Origin: JAAURS01 sp031387975
GTDB lineage: Bacteria; Cyanobacteriota; Cyanobacteriia; Thermosynechococcales; Thermosynechococcaceae
DNA: 64,000 nucleotides
Reading direction: 5' to 3'
Assembly (NCBI GenBank): GCA_031387975.1
Contig: JANNDV010000226.1
Location: 3,830-67,829, forward strand
The translations under genes and the position numbers were made by a program. The first letter of the stretch is position 1. Each line of letters begins with the position of its first letter. The notes beneath the pieces were generated by a model, which was not told the origin of the DNA, made no database searches, and was given only the letters and a program-made list of their open reading frames with translations. Shown here piece by piece: positions 43,364 to 51,960 of this stretch.

Positions 43364-44545
43364 TCAGGTTAATCTGAGCGACTGAGTGCGTCGCCGCTGA
43401 AGTTCTAACCCCAGCAGTAGCCCAAGCCCGACCAGCAAGGTAAAGTATGCCAGCGTAATCAATCGAACCTGAAGTGGAGGTGCAACGCCTTCTACCGCAA
43501 TCGTGTGAGCAACTTGAAAAGGCTTAAACTGTCGATCTGCATTGGCTTGGGGCGCAATCTCAACCTCAACACGATGGGGCGCACCGTCAAAAAACTGCTG
43601 CTGCCATGCAAACGTTCCGTTAAAATCTGGAGTGCCCTCATAGGCAAATGCAACCCATTTATCTTCGAGCTGGGTCGTTGTCACCTTCAGCGCCATATTC
43701 GTGACAGGCTTATTAGTCTTGGCATCCATCACGCTAACCTGTAGCTTTGCAGGTTGACCTACCGTAGCGCTGACATCCCCCGATACCTCAACTGCCAACC
43801 CTTCAGCATTCAGCTTAGAGGGTTTATTAGAGAGGGGGGCTTCTTCTGTGCCGTGAGACATTGCCATTGACCCGTGGGATTGGGCAAATTCTGCACTGAT
43901 GTTGACAAAGAGAAGCGCGGCGATCGCCACCATCGTCACGCCACTCAGCAGCAGCTTGACCCGCTGGGGCGCAACTTCTCCAGGCAAGATCTTCTGTCCG
44001 CTACCGATCACCCAGCCGCCACCCAGCCCTACCGCAACCAAAATGGTCGCTAAAATGCCTAAATTTCGATACTTAACCCAATTTTCAGAGACCCGTAGTC
44101 TTAAGGTTTCCTGAATAGGGGCAAACGCATTTTCAGCCACAGGCGTGACCTTGACCTGTAGCCTGTAATCTCCTCGAATCGGCAGCATTTGCTGAAGCTT
44201 TAGCTCACCCTTGGGCGCTAGAGCCTCCATATCTAGTAGCGTCGTGCCTTCCACAATCGGAAAATCTGTCGTAAACCAAGGATTCTTAGGTGGAGTCAGA
44301 ATTATGAGGTGAATCTTAGCATTCTCTAACGCCTGCCCAGACCGATCTAAAGCCTGAAGCGTAAGCTGTACCGGAGACTGCGGATCGAAAGATTCCGCCT
44401 CAAACGGTTTAATCTGGGCAAGCACTGGACTTGTGGTGAGCTTAATGAACGACTGCGGCAACTGGGACAATGCAACCCAGCCATTCAGTAAAACCCCCAT
44501 CAGGCAAGCCGCACTGATGAGCGCAAAACGTTTGAACTTTGACAT
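43364..44545 (-). CDS. Membrane protein with two extracytoplasmic Ig-like domains, in the B12-riboswitch operon
   Basis: About 393 aa; function unknown but probably in cobalt supply by position. Topology: TM1 about 5-26, extracytoplasmic beta domain about 45-155 (SPVQLTLQALDRSGQALENAKIHLI), TM2 about 160-181, TM3 about 195-215, a His/Met linker (SHGSMAMSHGTEE, about 223-235) that could hold metal, a second beta domain about 240-350 (FixH/YtkA-like: AKLQVSVMDAKTNKPVTNMALKVT), TM4 about 364-383 and a basic tail. It does not look like CbtA, the usual CbtB partner. Start: the ATG at 44545 has AGGGA 6 bp upstream; the frame is open to 44572. It is 57 bp downstream of cbtB. Confidence 0.8.
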   Translation of the reverse strand: MSKFKRFALISAACLMGVLLNGWVALSQLPQSFIKLTTSPVLAQIKPFEAESFDPQSPVQLTLQALDRSGQALENAKIHLIILTPPKNPWFTTDFPIVEGTTLLDMEALAPKGELKLQQMLPIRGDYRLQVKVTPVAENAFAPIQETLRLRVSENWVKYRNLGILATILVAVGLGGGWVIGSGQKILPGEVAPQRVKLLLSGVTMVAIAALLFVNISAEFAQSHGSMAMSHGTEEAPLSNKPSKLNAEGLAVEVSGDVSATVGQPAKLQVSVMDAKTNKPVTNMALKVTTTQLEDKWVAFAYEGTPDFNGTFAWQQQFFDGAPHRVEVEIAPQANADRQFKPFQVAHTIAVEGVAPPLQVRLITLAYFTLLVGLGLLLGLELQRRRTQSLRLT

Positions 44546-44602
44546 GACTTTCCCTGAACAATTACAACACAACCGAGCTGAATTTAGCCCTCAGCAACAC
44601 CC

Positions 44603-44800
44603 TTAATGACAGCTCACAAGTGCCGTATGGTGGCGCAGCGAATGCACCACATCGTGAATGGGTGGATAGGTTGTGAAGTAGACCGTCCAGAGCGTTAGCC
44701 CACAGAGCGAAAGGTAGAGTGCCGACTGCACTGGAACCGAAAGCGTCCGGTCTATAGCGCGGCGCTGAACTGAAGCTGAACTAGGAGATTGAGCCGTCAT
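44603..44800 (-). CDS. cbtB: CbtB-type small cobalt transport protein
   Basis: A 65-residue single-span protein: TM about 24-43, then an extracytoplasmic C terminus ending HDVVHSLRHHTALVSCH. This terminal His pattern (His49, 53, 57, 58, 65) with a Cys next to the end is diagnostic of CbtB, a predicted B12-regulated cobalt uptake component. The frame runs to 44893, but that extension reads through the riboswitch; the ATG at 44800 with GCGAGG upstream is the right start. A cobalamin riboswitch lies 43 bp upstream. Confidence 0.88.
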   Translation of the reverse strand: MTAQSPSSASVQRRAIDRTLSVPVQSALYLSLCGLTLWTVYFTTYPPIHDVVHSLRHHTALVSCH

Positions 44801-44837
44801 TCTGTACCTCGCAGATAAGACTTTAAGTGTAGGTAGA

Positions 44838-44975
44838 GCGCTCGGCAGGCATCCTGGCTTTTGAGAGCGGCGGCAGTAGACCCAACGCCTCAATTACAGT
44901 TGCGGGACAGCGGCAGAATTGCACTGCTCTTTCCCTGTTTCCTCCAACGGCTGTTCCCCGTCAGAACCGATTGCT
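44838..44975 (-). promoter_or_regulatory. Cobalamin (B12) riboswitch controlling cbtB
   Basis: On the minus strand the leader contains, in order, AACAGGGAA, the core GCCGCTGTCCCGCAACTGT and the B12 box AGCCAGGATGCCTGCCG (44843-44859), spaced as in known cobalamin riboswitches. The box ends 43 nt before the cbtB ATG, close enough for adenosylcobalamin to block translation or transcription of the cobalt-uptake genes. The exact 5' limit is uncertain by about 20 bp. Confidence 0.94.
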
Positions 44976-45103
44976 CCACTCAGCTTACCGGATGGATGAG
45001 TCGTTGCACACTTTTACGAAGGATCTTTACCTATGTCTCAGTCCAGCCTCTCGCAAGGCAAACGGTATAATTGCAAACGTAAACCTTCAAAAAGGCTGCA
45101 TCT

Positions 45104-45532
45104 GTGACACGCGCAATCATTGAAACCAACAAAGGCACCATTAACATTCAGTTTTTTGATGCCGATGCACCCAATACGGTCAAAAACTTTGTAGAACTCT
45201 CTGAAAAAGGTTTCTATGACGGCCTTGGCTTTCACCGTGTGATTCCTGACTTTATGGTTCAGGGTGGCTGCCCTAATGGCACGGGTACGGGTGGCCCCGG
45301 CTACAAAATCAAGTGCGAAATCAACCCTAATAAGCATGTTGCTGGCACGCTATCTATGGCTCATGCTGGTAGAGACACGGGCGGAAGCCAGTTCTTTATT
45401 TGTCATTCTCCTCAAGGGCACCTTGATGGAGTTCATACTGTCTTTGGACAAACCACAGATATGGATGTTGTTAACGCCATCCGCCAAGGCGACAAAATGC
45501 TGTCTGTTAAAATTGTGCCCGACGCAGCCTAA
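45104..45532 (+). CDS. Cyclophilin-type peptidyl-prolyl cis-trans isomerase
   Basis: A 142-residue single-domain cyclophilin: NTVKNFVELSEKGFYDGLGFHRVIPDFMVQGGCP (catalytic FHRVIPDFMVQGG), GTLSMAHAGRDTGGSQFFICH and LDGVHTVFGQ. No signal peptide, so cytoplasmic. It starts at GTG (45104), which directly precedes the first strand TRAIIETNKGTINIQ. Divergent from the cobalt-supply operon; not obviously linked to it. Confidence 0.93.
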   Translation: MTRAIIETNKGTINIQFFDADAPNTVKNFVELSEKGFYDGLGFHRVIPDFMVQGGCPNGTGTGGPGYKIKCEINPNKHVAGTLSMAHAGRDTGGSQFFICHSPQGHLDGVHTVFGQTTDMDVVNAIRQGDKMLSVKIVPDAA

Positions 45533-45976
45533 TCAACGCGGGTATGTAAGTCTTTCCACGAGTATAAAAATTCGTTGTAGTAAAGCTATTACAGCAACTT
45601 CCGAAGCTTGGAAACCCATTGGCTAGGCTGGGTCGGAAAGGCTTCGACTCCGCTCAGGCAAAGAGTTAGCGCTTTTAAGCGCACGTAAATATTCATAGTT
45701 CAAAACCCTCACATTTTGATACAACTATGGGATAGAACAGACTTCCACCATAGTTTTCAAGCTTCAACTTAGCCCTGAAGCATCTCATTAATTTTGATAA
45801 GATGCTTCAGGTCATGAATAGCCAAGAGATGCTGATTTTAATGGTGCGCTGATGGTTTCTCTTTTGGGGCAGCCCATAAACCTGTCTGATTTTTTTGCGC
45901 TGCGTTGCCCCATAAAAGCGGCTTAACAACAAGACTAAAGCCCACGCGCCCTTAACCGTTGGATTGTTTAAAGCTT
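45533..45976. other. Non-coding stretch with a 12-bp hairpin
   Basis: About 440 bp without a supported gene. Contains a perfect inverted repeat CCTGAAGCATCT (45774-45785) / AGATGCTTCAGG (45800-45811) with a 14-nt loop. The rest shows scattered stops in all frames. Confidence 0.55.
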
Positions 45977-46078
45977 CCTTAGGTTAGGATGGTGCCGCCC
46001 ATTAAACGCTGATAGCAATAGTCTAGTTTTTGCTTCATCAAAGGCCAAAGTTCTGGGATTGGGTCTTGGGCGATCGCC
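45977..46078 (-). repeat. Diverged duplicate of the recG 3' end (left copy)
   Basis: A 102-bp segment matching the last codons of recG at 49478-49579 in the same orientation, with 14 mismatches counted by eye (about 86% identity). The minus-strand translation keeps the RecG C terminus (IAQDP.PELWPLMKQKLDYCYQ, then RLMGGTILT and stop). It marks one edge of the accessory segment; no other part of recG is present here. Confidence 0.85.
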
Positions 46079-46438
46079 ACAATGCCCATACTCCAACCAA
46101 TGGAAGGTGATCGCCCAGTTTTCTGACTCTAATACCTGATTGCGGTACTTAAGAGCAACCTCTTGCAAGTTAACAATGCTTTGGCAAAGCTTACTGGAAA
46201 TTAGCCTTGGCTGGGCGACTGCATGGGGCGTTATGGATAATTTGTTATCGACTCATATCTCCAAATCTGCAAGATGAATGGACAATTACCCGCCCGTATG
46301 CCAAATTAGGGCATATCGGTGGATAGCTACGTCCCATATCACTTAAGAGGATTATAGGCGGATGCAATCCATCTATTTAGAGTTATGTTGAATGATTACA
46401 CTAAAAAATAAAATGACTAATAATAGAGTACTGAATTC
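46079..46438. other. Non-coding stretch before the orphan ATPase
   Basis: About 360 bp with no open frame of note. It becomes AT-rich after about 46370 and should contain the ATPase promoter. A small inverted repeat around TATGCC...GGGCATA is seen near 46298-46316. Confidence 0.5.
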
Positions 46439-47776
46439 GTGAGTTGGAATAGACACATTAAAATATCTGAAGTTTTTAATGGACTAGGGCAGCCTGGAAA
46501 AACTTACGTCGCACAGGAAAATGGAGTCTACGAAAATCTCTTAAGATCTGGTATTGAATCAGGAGGAAAACTTTGTCTGCTAACCGGCTCATCTAAAACT
46601 GGAAAAACTACTCTTTATCGAAAAATATTGATAGAAAGGAAACTGGAAGCATTGGTTGTACGTTGCGATGAGACTCTCAGTGCTGAAGATTTTTGGCGAA
46701 GTCCTCTTGAGGCAATTGACTTCCGACGTATTCAAAGTGTTGAGATATCTCAAGAGGTTGAAACTTCAGGTGAAGGAAAGATTGGTGGAACAATTGGATG
46801 GAATTGGTTGGCAGGATTAATTGGCGAAGTCACCTTAGGCGTAAAGGAAAATCATTCAGAAACAAAAATTCGTGAAAAAATTTTAGCTCGACCATCTCCA
46901 TCACATCTTATTCCACTACTCAAAAAATCTAATGCTTTTTTAGTAGTAGAAGACTTTCATTATTTATCGGAAGAGACACAGAGACAAATTTTTCAGCAAT
47001 GGAAAGTATTTACTGATGAGCAAGTATCAGTGATCGTTGTTGGAACAACACATCATGCATCAGATCTGGCTTATGCAAATCCAGATTTACTTGGACGTAT
47101 TATGCAGATTGATTTGAAGCGATGGGTTGAGGACGATCTTAAAAAGATTGCATTAAAGGGTTTTGAATTTCTTGAAATTGCACCTCCCATGCCAGCCGTC
47201 CAAGAAATTGCGAGAGAATCAGTTGGTCTTCCAATAATTATGCAACAAACCTGTGCTCAGCTTTTTATAAACAAAGGATATCATGAACTAAAAAAAGGAG
47301 ATTCTATTTTTAAGGTTTCAAAAACTGATGCGTATCTTGCTTTACATAAAGTAGCCTCAACTAGCTATGCTCAGTTTGAAGATTGGTATGAAAAGCTTGT
47401 AACAGGCGCGCGCAAAAATGCTAGACGATACAATACATATGAATTTGTACTCTCTACATTTATTCAAGATCCATTAAAATTTTCGCTCAAGCGTCATGAG
47501 TTAGATGAGAGATTAAGCAAACTTCCTGTACAGGAAGATAAACTTCCCCCAACTGGTTCTGTAACCAGTACACTTAATGCAATTACAGGTATTCAAAAAC
47601 GTAGCGGTTTTGAGTTATTGGAATGGAGTCAGAGAAATAAGACTCTTTATGTCTTGGAACCTGCTTTTCTCTTTTATCTTAGATGGAGACAAGAGCGGAA
47701 AACATCGCCAACTATATTAGAAACTCTAGGCTCAATCATTTCAAATTTATTTGGAAATGATAAAATCAAGTTATAA
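46439..47776 (+). CDS. Orphan AAA/STAND-like P-loop ATPase
   Basis: A 445-residue ATPase with no close family recognised. Walker A GSSKTGKTT (50-58), Walker B FLVVEDFHYL (167-176), a sensor-1-like VSVIVVGTTHHASDL, and a helical lid (about 230-290, RESVGLPIIMQQTCAQLF). A Gly-rich hydrophobic insert (about 113-137) breaks the core. The C-terminal third (about 300-430) resembles winged-helix/effector-adaptor regions of STAND proteins. Start GTG; no strong ribosome-binding site. AT-rich codon use differs from flanking genes, suggesting acquisition. A defence-type role is possible but only inferred from location and fold. Confidence 0.75.
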   Translation: MSWNRHIKISEVFNGLGQPGKTYVAQENGVYENLLRSGIESGGKLCLLTGSSKTGKTTLYRKILIERKLEALVVRCDETLSAEDFWRSPLEAIDFRRIQSVEISQEVETSGEGKIGGTIGWNWLAGLIGEVTLGVKENHSETKIREKILARPSPSHLIPLLKKSNAFLVVEDFHYLSEETQRQIFQQWKVFTDEQVSVIVVGTTHHASDLAYANPDLLGRIMQIDLKRWVEDDLKKIALKGFEFLEIAPPMPAVQEIARESVGLPIIMQQTCAQLFINKGYHELKKGDSIFKVSKTDAYLALHKVASTSYAQFEDWYEKLVTGARKNARRYNTYEFVLSTFIQDPLKFSLKRHELDERLSKLPVQEDKLPPTGSVTSTLNAITGIQKRSGFELLEWSQRNKTLYVLEPAFLFYLRWRQERKTSPTILETLGSIISNLFGNDKIKL

Positions 47777-47828
47777 GATTTAAGTATTTCAAGTAGACAC
47801 ACAAAAACGTTAGAAGTGGGGTACATTT

Positions 47829-48299
47829 TTGAGTTCGTCATTGAAATTTGTATTGACATCAAAATATTCAATTCTTACTTTTTTAAGCTTTTTTTTATTT
47901 GTTTTACCGCTCAGAGCCTCTGAAAAATGCAGGGAGGTGTGGAAGTCTCCTGCTAATCCATATGTTCTAAGTAGTGAGACAAGCATAACAACCAAAGGTA
48001 AAGTATATGCCTGTAAAGTTGAAAAATACTACTTTGCAGAATACGGATTTATAGTTAAATGTTCTAATGGATATAAGGTGATTCCTTTTGCCGGAGGTTA
48101 TGGAGGGGAGCCTGAATATGGATTAGTTTCTTATGGGGGGAGAGATTATAAAATGAATAACTATATGTCAAGAGAACCTAAAGATTTTGAGACAATAGAG
48201 TGCAAGGATGGTTATTCATTCAGAAAAATTACCATTGTACTTACTCAAAATTCATTTGATATCCTTTTAAGAATGAAGTTTAAAATAGCAATATTTTAG
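47829..48299 (+). CDS. Small secreted protein of unknown function
   Basis: A 156-residue protein with a clear Sec signal (YSILTFLSFFLFVLPLRA, cleavage near ASEK). The mature part is Tyr/Gly-rich with cysteines (CREV, YACKVEKYY, VKCSNGY, IECKDGY) that could form two disulphides. TTG start at 47829. AT-rich like its neighbours. No family recognised. Confidence 0.6.
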   Translation: MSSSLKFVLTSKYSILTFLSFFLFVLPLRASEKCREVWKSPANPYVLSSETSITTKGKVYACKVEKYYFAEYGFIVKCSNGYKVIPFAGGYGGEPEYGLVSYGGRDYKMNNYMSREPKDFETIECKDGYSFRKITIVLTQNSFDILLRMKFKIAIF

Positions 48300-48465
48300 A
48301 GAGTTTTATAAATAATTTTTTTTGAAATTATTTTCAATTTTAATTCACGTAGTTTGGAGATTCATTTGCTCAATTTGAGGCCGTTTGAGCACCATAGTAT
48401 TTAGTGGTTTGTTTGGCTCATTCTAGTTTGGGAATAAAACATACAATCATCTGTTTGCAATAACA

Positions 48466-48996
48466 ATGGTTCTAAATCCTAAATTTGATAATTTTTTGGT
48501 TGTGAAGGATTTGATTGTAACTTTAGCGGCACTTGTAGGGATGTCGCTTGGACTCTAAAATTTCTGGAAGGAGCGAAGTAAGGAAAAAGTAAAACTTCGA
48601 GTCATTCCAAAATCTGTTATAAAAAGAGTAATAAATAGTCTTGGTCAAGAATATCTCAAGACTTCTGAGAATGAGTTCAGACAAAGTGACGCACAAGATT
48701 TTTTTGTCATTGAAGTTGTAAACTTAAGCAGATTTACTGTAGTTATTAATGAGGTAGGATTCTTAATCTCTGGAAAGAAACAGAGAATGTCGATATCAGT
48801 TCCGGTGCTGGGTGATCAAGGTGAATGGCCTAGAAAGCTAGAGCCAAGGGAGGCAGTCACAGTTTATGGGAGATTGCAAGAAATACTTTTATCGCCAGAC
48901 ATAAAAAATGTGAGCTTTGCTTTTGCAAAAACAACATGTAATCATATCGAAAAAGGAAGGACAGAAGCTTTAAAACAGCTAGTACTATCTGTATAA
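48466..48996 (+). pseudogene. Membrane-anchored protein gene with one in-frame stop
   Basis: One continuous frame from the ATG at 48466 to the stop at 48994-48996, broken only by TAA at 48556-48558 right after a hydrophobic helix (LVVKDLIVTLAALVGMSLGL). Beyond it, the frame encodes NFWKERSKEKVKLRV and a beta-rich domain (FFVIEVVNLSRFTVVINEVGFLI ... RKLEPREAVTVYG) that looks fully conserved. A TAT/TAC-to-TAA change explains it. Could be a recent pseudogene, a sequencing error or a read-through case. Family not recognised. Confidence 0.65.
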
Positions 48997-49152
48997 AATG
49001 AATAAAAACTGACGAGCTGACGATATAATTAATCTAGCGATTTATCCTCCTCCACTACTCAATTTTAAGCCGAGTTCTACCAAGGCAATCGCATTTACTT
49101 AGCTTGAGGTGGCGATCGCTTTTGCCTAATCTGAAAATTATGGAGAGGTGCT

Positions 49153-49368
49153 TCACCGTCCATCTGGCATGTTGAGGAGAGACTCGTCACCTTGGCGGAT
49201 CGCTTGTCCATAGGCAAGGATTTCCTCAAAGGCAGGCTCATCTTTGAAAGACCCAGTTATTTGTTGCAGCCAATTCATCGGTTGAGGCGTTACAACTTGT
49301 TTTTGCAACTCAGCAATCACGGATTCAACTGCTGCAAGGCGTTCCTCTAAAGAAGCGTTGGTTGCCAT
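49153..49368 (-). CDS. Small antitoxin-like protein (partner gene missing)
   Basis: A 71-residue protein: N-terminal coiled coil EERLAAVESVIAELQKQV, then NWLQQITGSFKDEPAFEEILAYGQAIRQGDES. In cyanobacteria this pattern is usual for small proteins encoded just upstream of PIN-domain toxins (from memory). Here no PIN gene follows in 48997-49152; only a short frame (ATG overlapping the stop, about 22 codons) is left, so it is probably an orphan. Confidence 0.6.
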   Translation of the reverse strand: MATNASLEERLAAVESVIAELQKQVVTPQPMNWLQQITGSFKDEPAFEEILAYGQAIRQGDESLLNMPDGR

Positions 49369-49477
49369 TTGAGTTTCCTCTAATTAAGCATTTGTGTCTG
49401 AACCATAACAAGTCGGCAAGGATTTGACAATCTTATGACCGCATCTCCCTCATTCTCATAAAAGCAATTAACCCTAA

Positions 49478-49579
49478 CCTTAGGTCAAAATAGTGCCGCC
49501 CATTAAGCGCTGGTAGCGATAGTCTAACTCTTGCTTCATCAAAGGCCAAAGCGCTAGGGTTGGGTCTTGGGCGATCGCC
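49478..49579 (-). repeat. recG 3' end matching the duplicate at 45977-46078 (right copy)
   Basis: Right-hand partner of the duplicated recG tail. Direct repeat with 14 mismatches in 102 bp; the two copies bracket about 3.4 kb of accessory sequence. Confidence 0.85.
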
Positions 49580-51960
49580 CCTTCCGCCGCTTCCCTTGCC
49601 AACTCTAGACAATCCTGATCTTCCACCAGACTAGCAAGCGCAAAATCCGGTAGGCCAGATTGACGGGTGCCCAATACTTCCCCTGGCCCACGGAAGCGCA
49701 TATCCATTTCAGAAATAAAGAAGCCATCTTGAGATTGTTCTAATACCGTGAGGCGCTGACGAGCGGTTTCGGTTTTGGAGCTGTTCATGAGCAAACAAAA
49801 AGACTGATGGGCACCGCGCCCTACCCGACCGCGAAGCTGGTGCAGTTGTGCAAGGCCAAAACGCTCAGCGTGTTCAATCAGCATTACTGTTGCATTGGGG
49901 ATATCTACGCCCACCTCAATGACCGTGGTTGAGACGAGGAGCTGTAATTCTGCACTGCGGAACTGCGTAATCACCGCATCTTTTTCAGCAGAACTCATGC
50001 GACCGTGAAGTAACCCCACCTGAAAATTGGGAAAAACGCTTGCCAAATGCTGATGCTCTTCGACTGCCGATCGCAGGTCTAACTTCTCCGATTCTTCAAC
50101 GAGGGGCAGCACCACATAAATCTGTCGCCCCAACGCCACTTCCCGACGGATGAGGTCGTAGGCATGGCTGCGATCGCGCGGGGTCAGCATGGTGGTCTGG
50201 ATGGCCTGTCGCCCTGGGGGCAGCTCATCAATCTGGCTCACGTCCAAATCACCGTGAAGCGTCAGCGCCAGGGTGCGCGGAATGGGCGTTGCCGTCATCG
50301 TCAAAACATGGGGATGCTGCCCTTTTTGCTGAAGCATCGCCCGCTGTTTAACGCCAAACCGATGCTGCTCATCAATTACCACTAAGCCTAAGCGCTGGAA
50401 TTCCACAGAATCTTGAATCAGGGCGTGAGTGCCCACCAGTAGAGAGAGTTCCCCTGTTTGGAGTTGGGTGGCAATCTGGCGGCGTTTGGCAGCTTTAGTG
50501 GAACCCGTCAGCAGCTCAACGGGGAGCTGAAGCTGATTAAACCACTCCACTAGCTTGCGATAGTGCTGCTCAGCCAACACCTCTGTCGGAGCCATCATTG
50601 CCGTTTGATAACCGGACTGAATTGCAGCGAGAAGCGCCACCACCGCCACCACCGTTTTACCAGAACCCACATCACCTTGCACCATCCGGTTCATGGGTGC
50701 TGTGCCTTCCAAGTCCCCTAAAATATCCTGCACCACCCGCTGCTGTGCGCCCGTAAACTGGAACGGAATGACGTTGTAAAATTTGTCGATGAGTTCCCCC
50801 CGTGGGTTAAGAGCAACGCTGCGCTGGGTTTTGCGCTGCTCTAGCCGCCGCTTCAGCATCCCTAACTGAAGGTAGAAAAACTCGTCAAACACCAGCCGCC
50901 GTCGCGCTCTGTCGAGCCATTCCGAAGATTCGGGGAAGTGGATTTGGGCGATCGCCTCTGGTAACTTCACCAAGCTATACTGCTCCCGCAGCGCATCGGG
51001 CAGCGGATCCCGGATGTGCTGTGCCGCAGGGAGCGCCGCCACGACTGCCCGTCGCAATAGCTCCGGCGGCACCCCTTCTGTGAGGGGATAGATGGGCACC
51101 ACCCGCCCAATTTTGAGAGAATCTATGGGATCACGGGTGTTTTGCAGCACCTCAATCTCGGGTTCTTCGAGGGTATAGCCAAACTTGTTGGCCTTCACTA
51201 GCCCAGAGGCTGCAATGACCGTACCAGGTGCGTACTGCTGCTTTTGTTTTTCTTGCCAGCCGCGATTTCGGAAGCGATCGCCAGCATAAAATCGACTCAG
51301 CCTTAGCTGCCCCGTCACATCCCCAACGGTCATTTCAAAAATCGTGAGCTTAGGGTTTTTGGGACTATTAAAGCAGTTGCAGCGGCGCACCGTGACGACA
51401 ATCGTGACCGTTTCCCCTGCCACAAGATCTTCAATTTTGACCTGACGGGCATAGTCAATGTAGTCGCGGGGATAGTAAAACAAAACGTCTCGGACGCTAT
51501 ACAGCCCAAGCTTTGCTAAGCGATCTGCACTTTGGGAGCCAATGCCTTTGAGGTACATCAGAGACTGGTCAAGGCTTACGGTCGCAGCGGATGAGCTGCC
51601 TTTTTCAGCCGCAGGTTTAACCGCAGGCAGCTTAACTTTCGGGGTGGCTGGGGGTTCCTGCTGTTTAATCTGCTCTCGCTGGACTTGGTACAGCAGCCGA
51701 CGTGCTTCGGCAACCAAATGCTGACGTTGAGAAAGCGGCAGTTCGGGATAGGCTTCAAACTTGGCGGCGATTGCCTGACATTTGGACTGTTCTGGTGCAG
51801 AAGTAACGGCAGTTTGTGCCTGCACTAAGTTGAGGTGTAAAAACTCACTAAAGCGAAACTGATTGCCCTGCACATCGCAAAACCCACGCTCTGCCTCGAC
51901 GGAAAGCGCCCGTTGCAGCCTTGCCCAGTCAGGAGAAGCGGCGGTAGTGGAGTAGGCCAT
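49480..51960 (-). CDS. recG: ATP-dependent DNA helicase RecG
   Basis: Superfamily 2 helicase that regresses stalled replication forks and processes R-loops and junctions (826 aa). An N-terminal extension (about 1-130, typical of cyanobacteria) precedes the wedge/OB domain (about 150-290, LVAGETVTIVVTVRR), then the helicase core: Walker A GDVGSGKTVVAVVALLAA, DEQHRFGVKQR (DExH box), TATPIPRTLALT, VEVGVDIPNATVMLIEHAERFGLAQLHQLRGRVGR, and the C-terminal RecG tail. It starts at ATG 51960, overlapping the upstream gene as TAATG. Its last 102 bp are duplicated at 45977. Confidence 0.97.
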   Translation of the reverse strand: MAYSTTAASPDWARLQRALSVEAERGFCDVQGNQFRFSEFLHLNLVQAQTAVTSAPEQSKCQAIAAKFEAYPELPLSQRQHLVAEARRLLYQVQREQIKQQEPPATPKVKLPAVKPAAEKGSSSAATVSLDQSLMYLKGIGSQSADRLAKLGLYSVRDVLFYYPRDYIDYARQVKIEDLVAGETVTIVVTVRRCNCFNSPKNPKLTIFEMTVGDVTGQLRLSRFYAGDRFRNRGWQEKQKQQYAPGTVIAASGLVKANKFGYTLEEPEIEVLQNTRDPIDSLKIGRVVPIYPLTEGVPPELLRRAVVAALPAAQHIRDPLPDALREQYSLVKLPEAIAQIHFPESSEWLDRARRRLVFDEFFYLQLGMLKRRLEQRKTQRSVALNPRGELIDKFYNVIPFQFTGAQQRVVQDILGDLEGTAPMNRMVQGDVGSGKTVVAVVALLAAIQSGYQTAMMAPTEVLAEQHYRKLVEWFNQLQLPVELLTGSTKAAKRRQIATQLQTGELSLLVGTHALIQDSVEFQRLGLVVIDEQHRFGVKQRAMLQQKGQHPHVLTMTATPIPRTLALTLHGDLDVSQIDELPPGRQAIQTTMLTPRDRSHAYDLIRREVALGRQIYVVLPLVEESEKLDLRSAVEEHQHLASVFPNFQVGLLHGRMSSAEKDAVITQFRSAELQLLVSTTVIEVGVDIPNATVMLIEHAERFGLAQLHQLRGRVGRGAHQSFCLLMNSSKTETARQRLTVLEQSQDGFFISEMDMRFRGPGEVLGTRQSGLPDFALASLVEDQDCLELAREAAEGAIAQDPTLALWPLMKQELDYRYQRLMGGTILT

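Noticed and set aside
44801..44893. N-terminal extension of cbtB
   Set aside because: It would translate the riboswitch B12 box; the ATG at 44800 with its own ribosome-binding site is right.
45968..46168. A 66-codon minus-strand frame in the gap after the cyclophilin gene
   Set aside because: It is a different frame across the duplicated recG tail; the meaningful frame there is the RecG C terminus.
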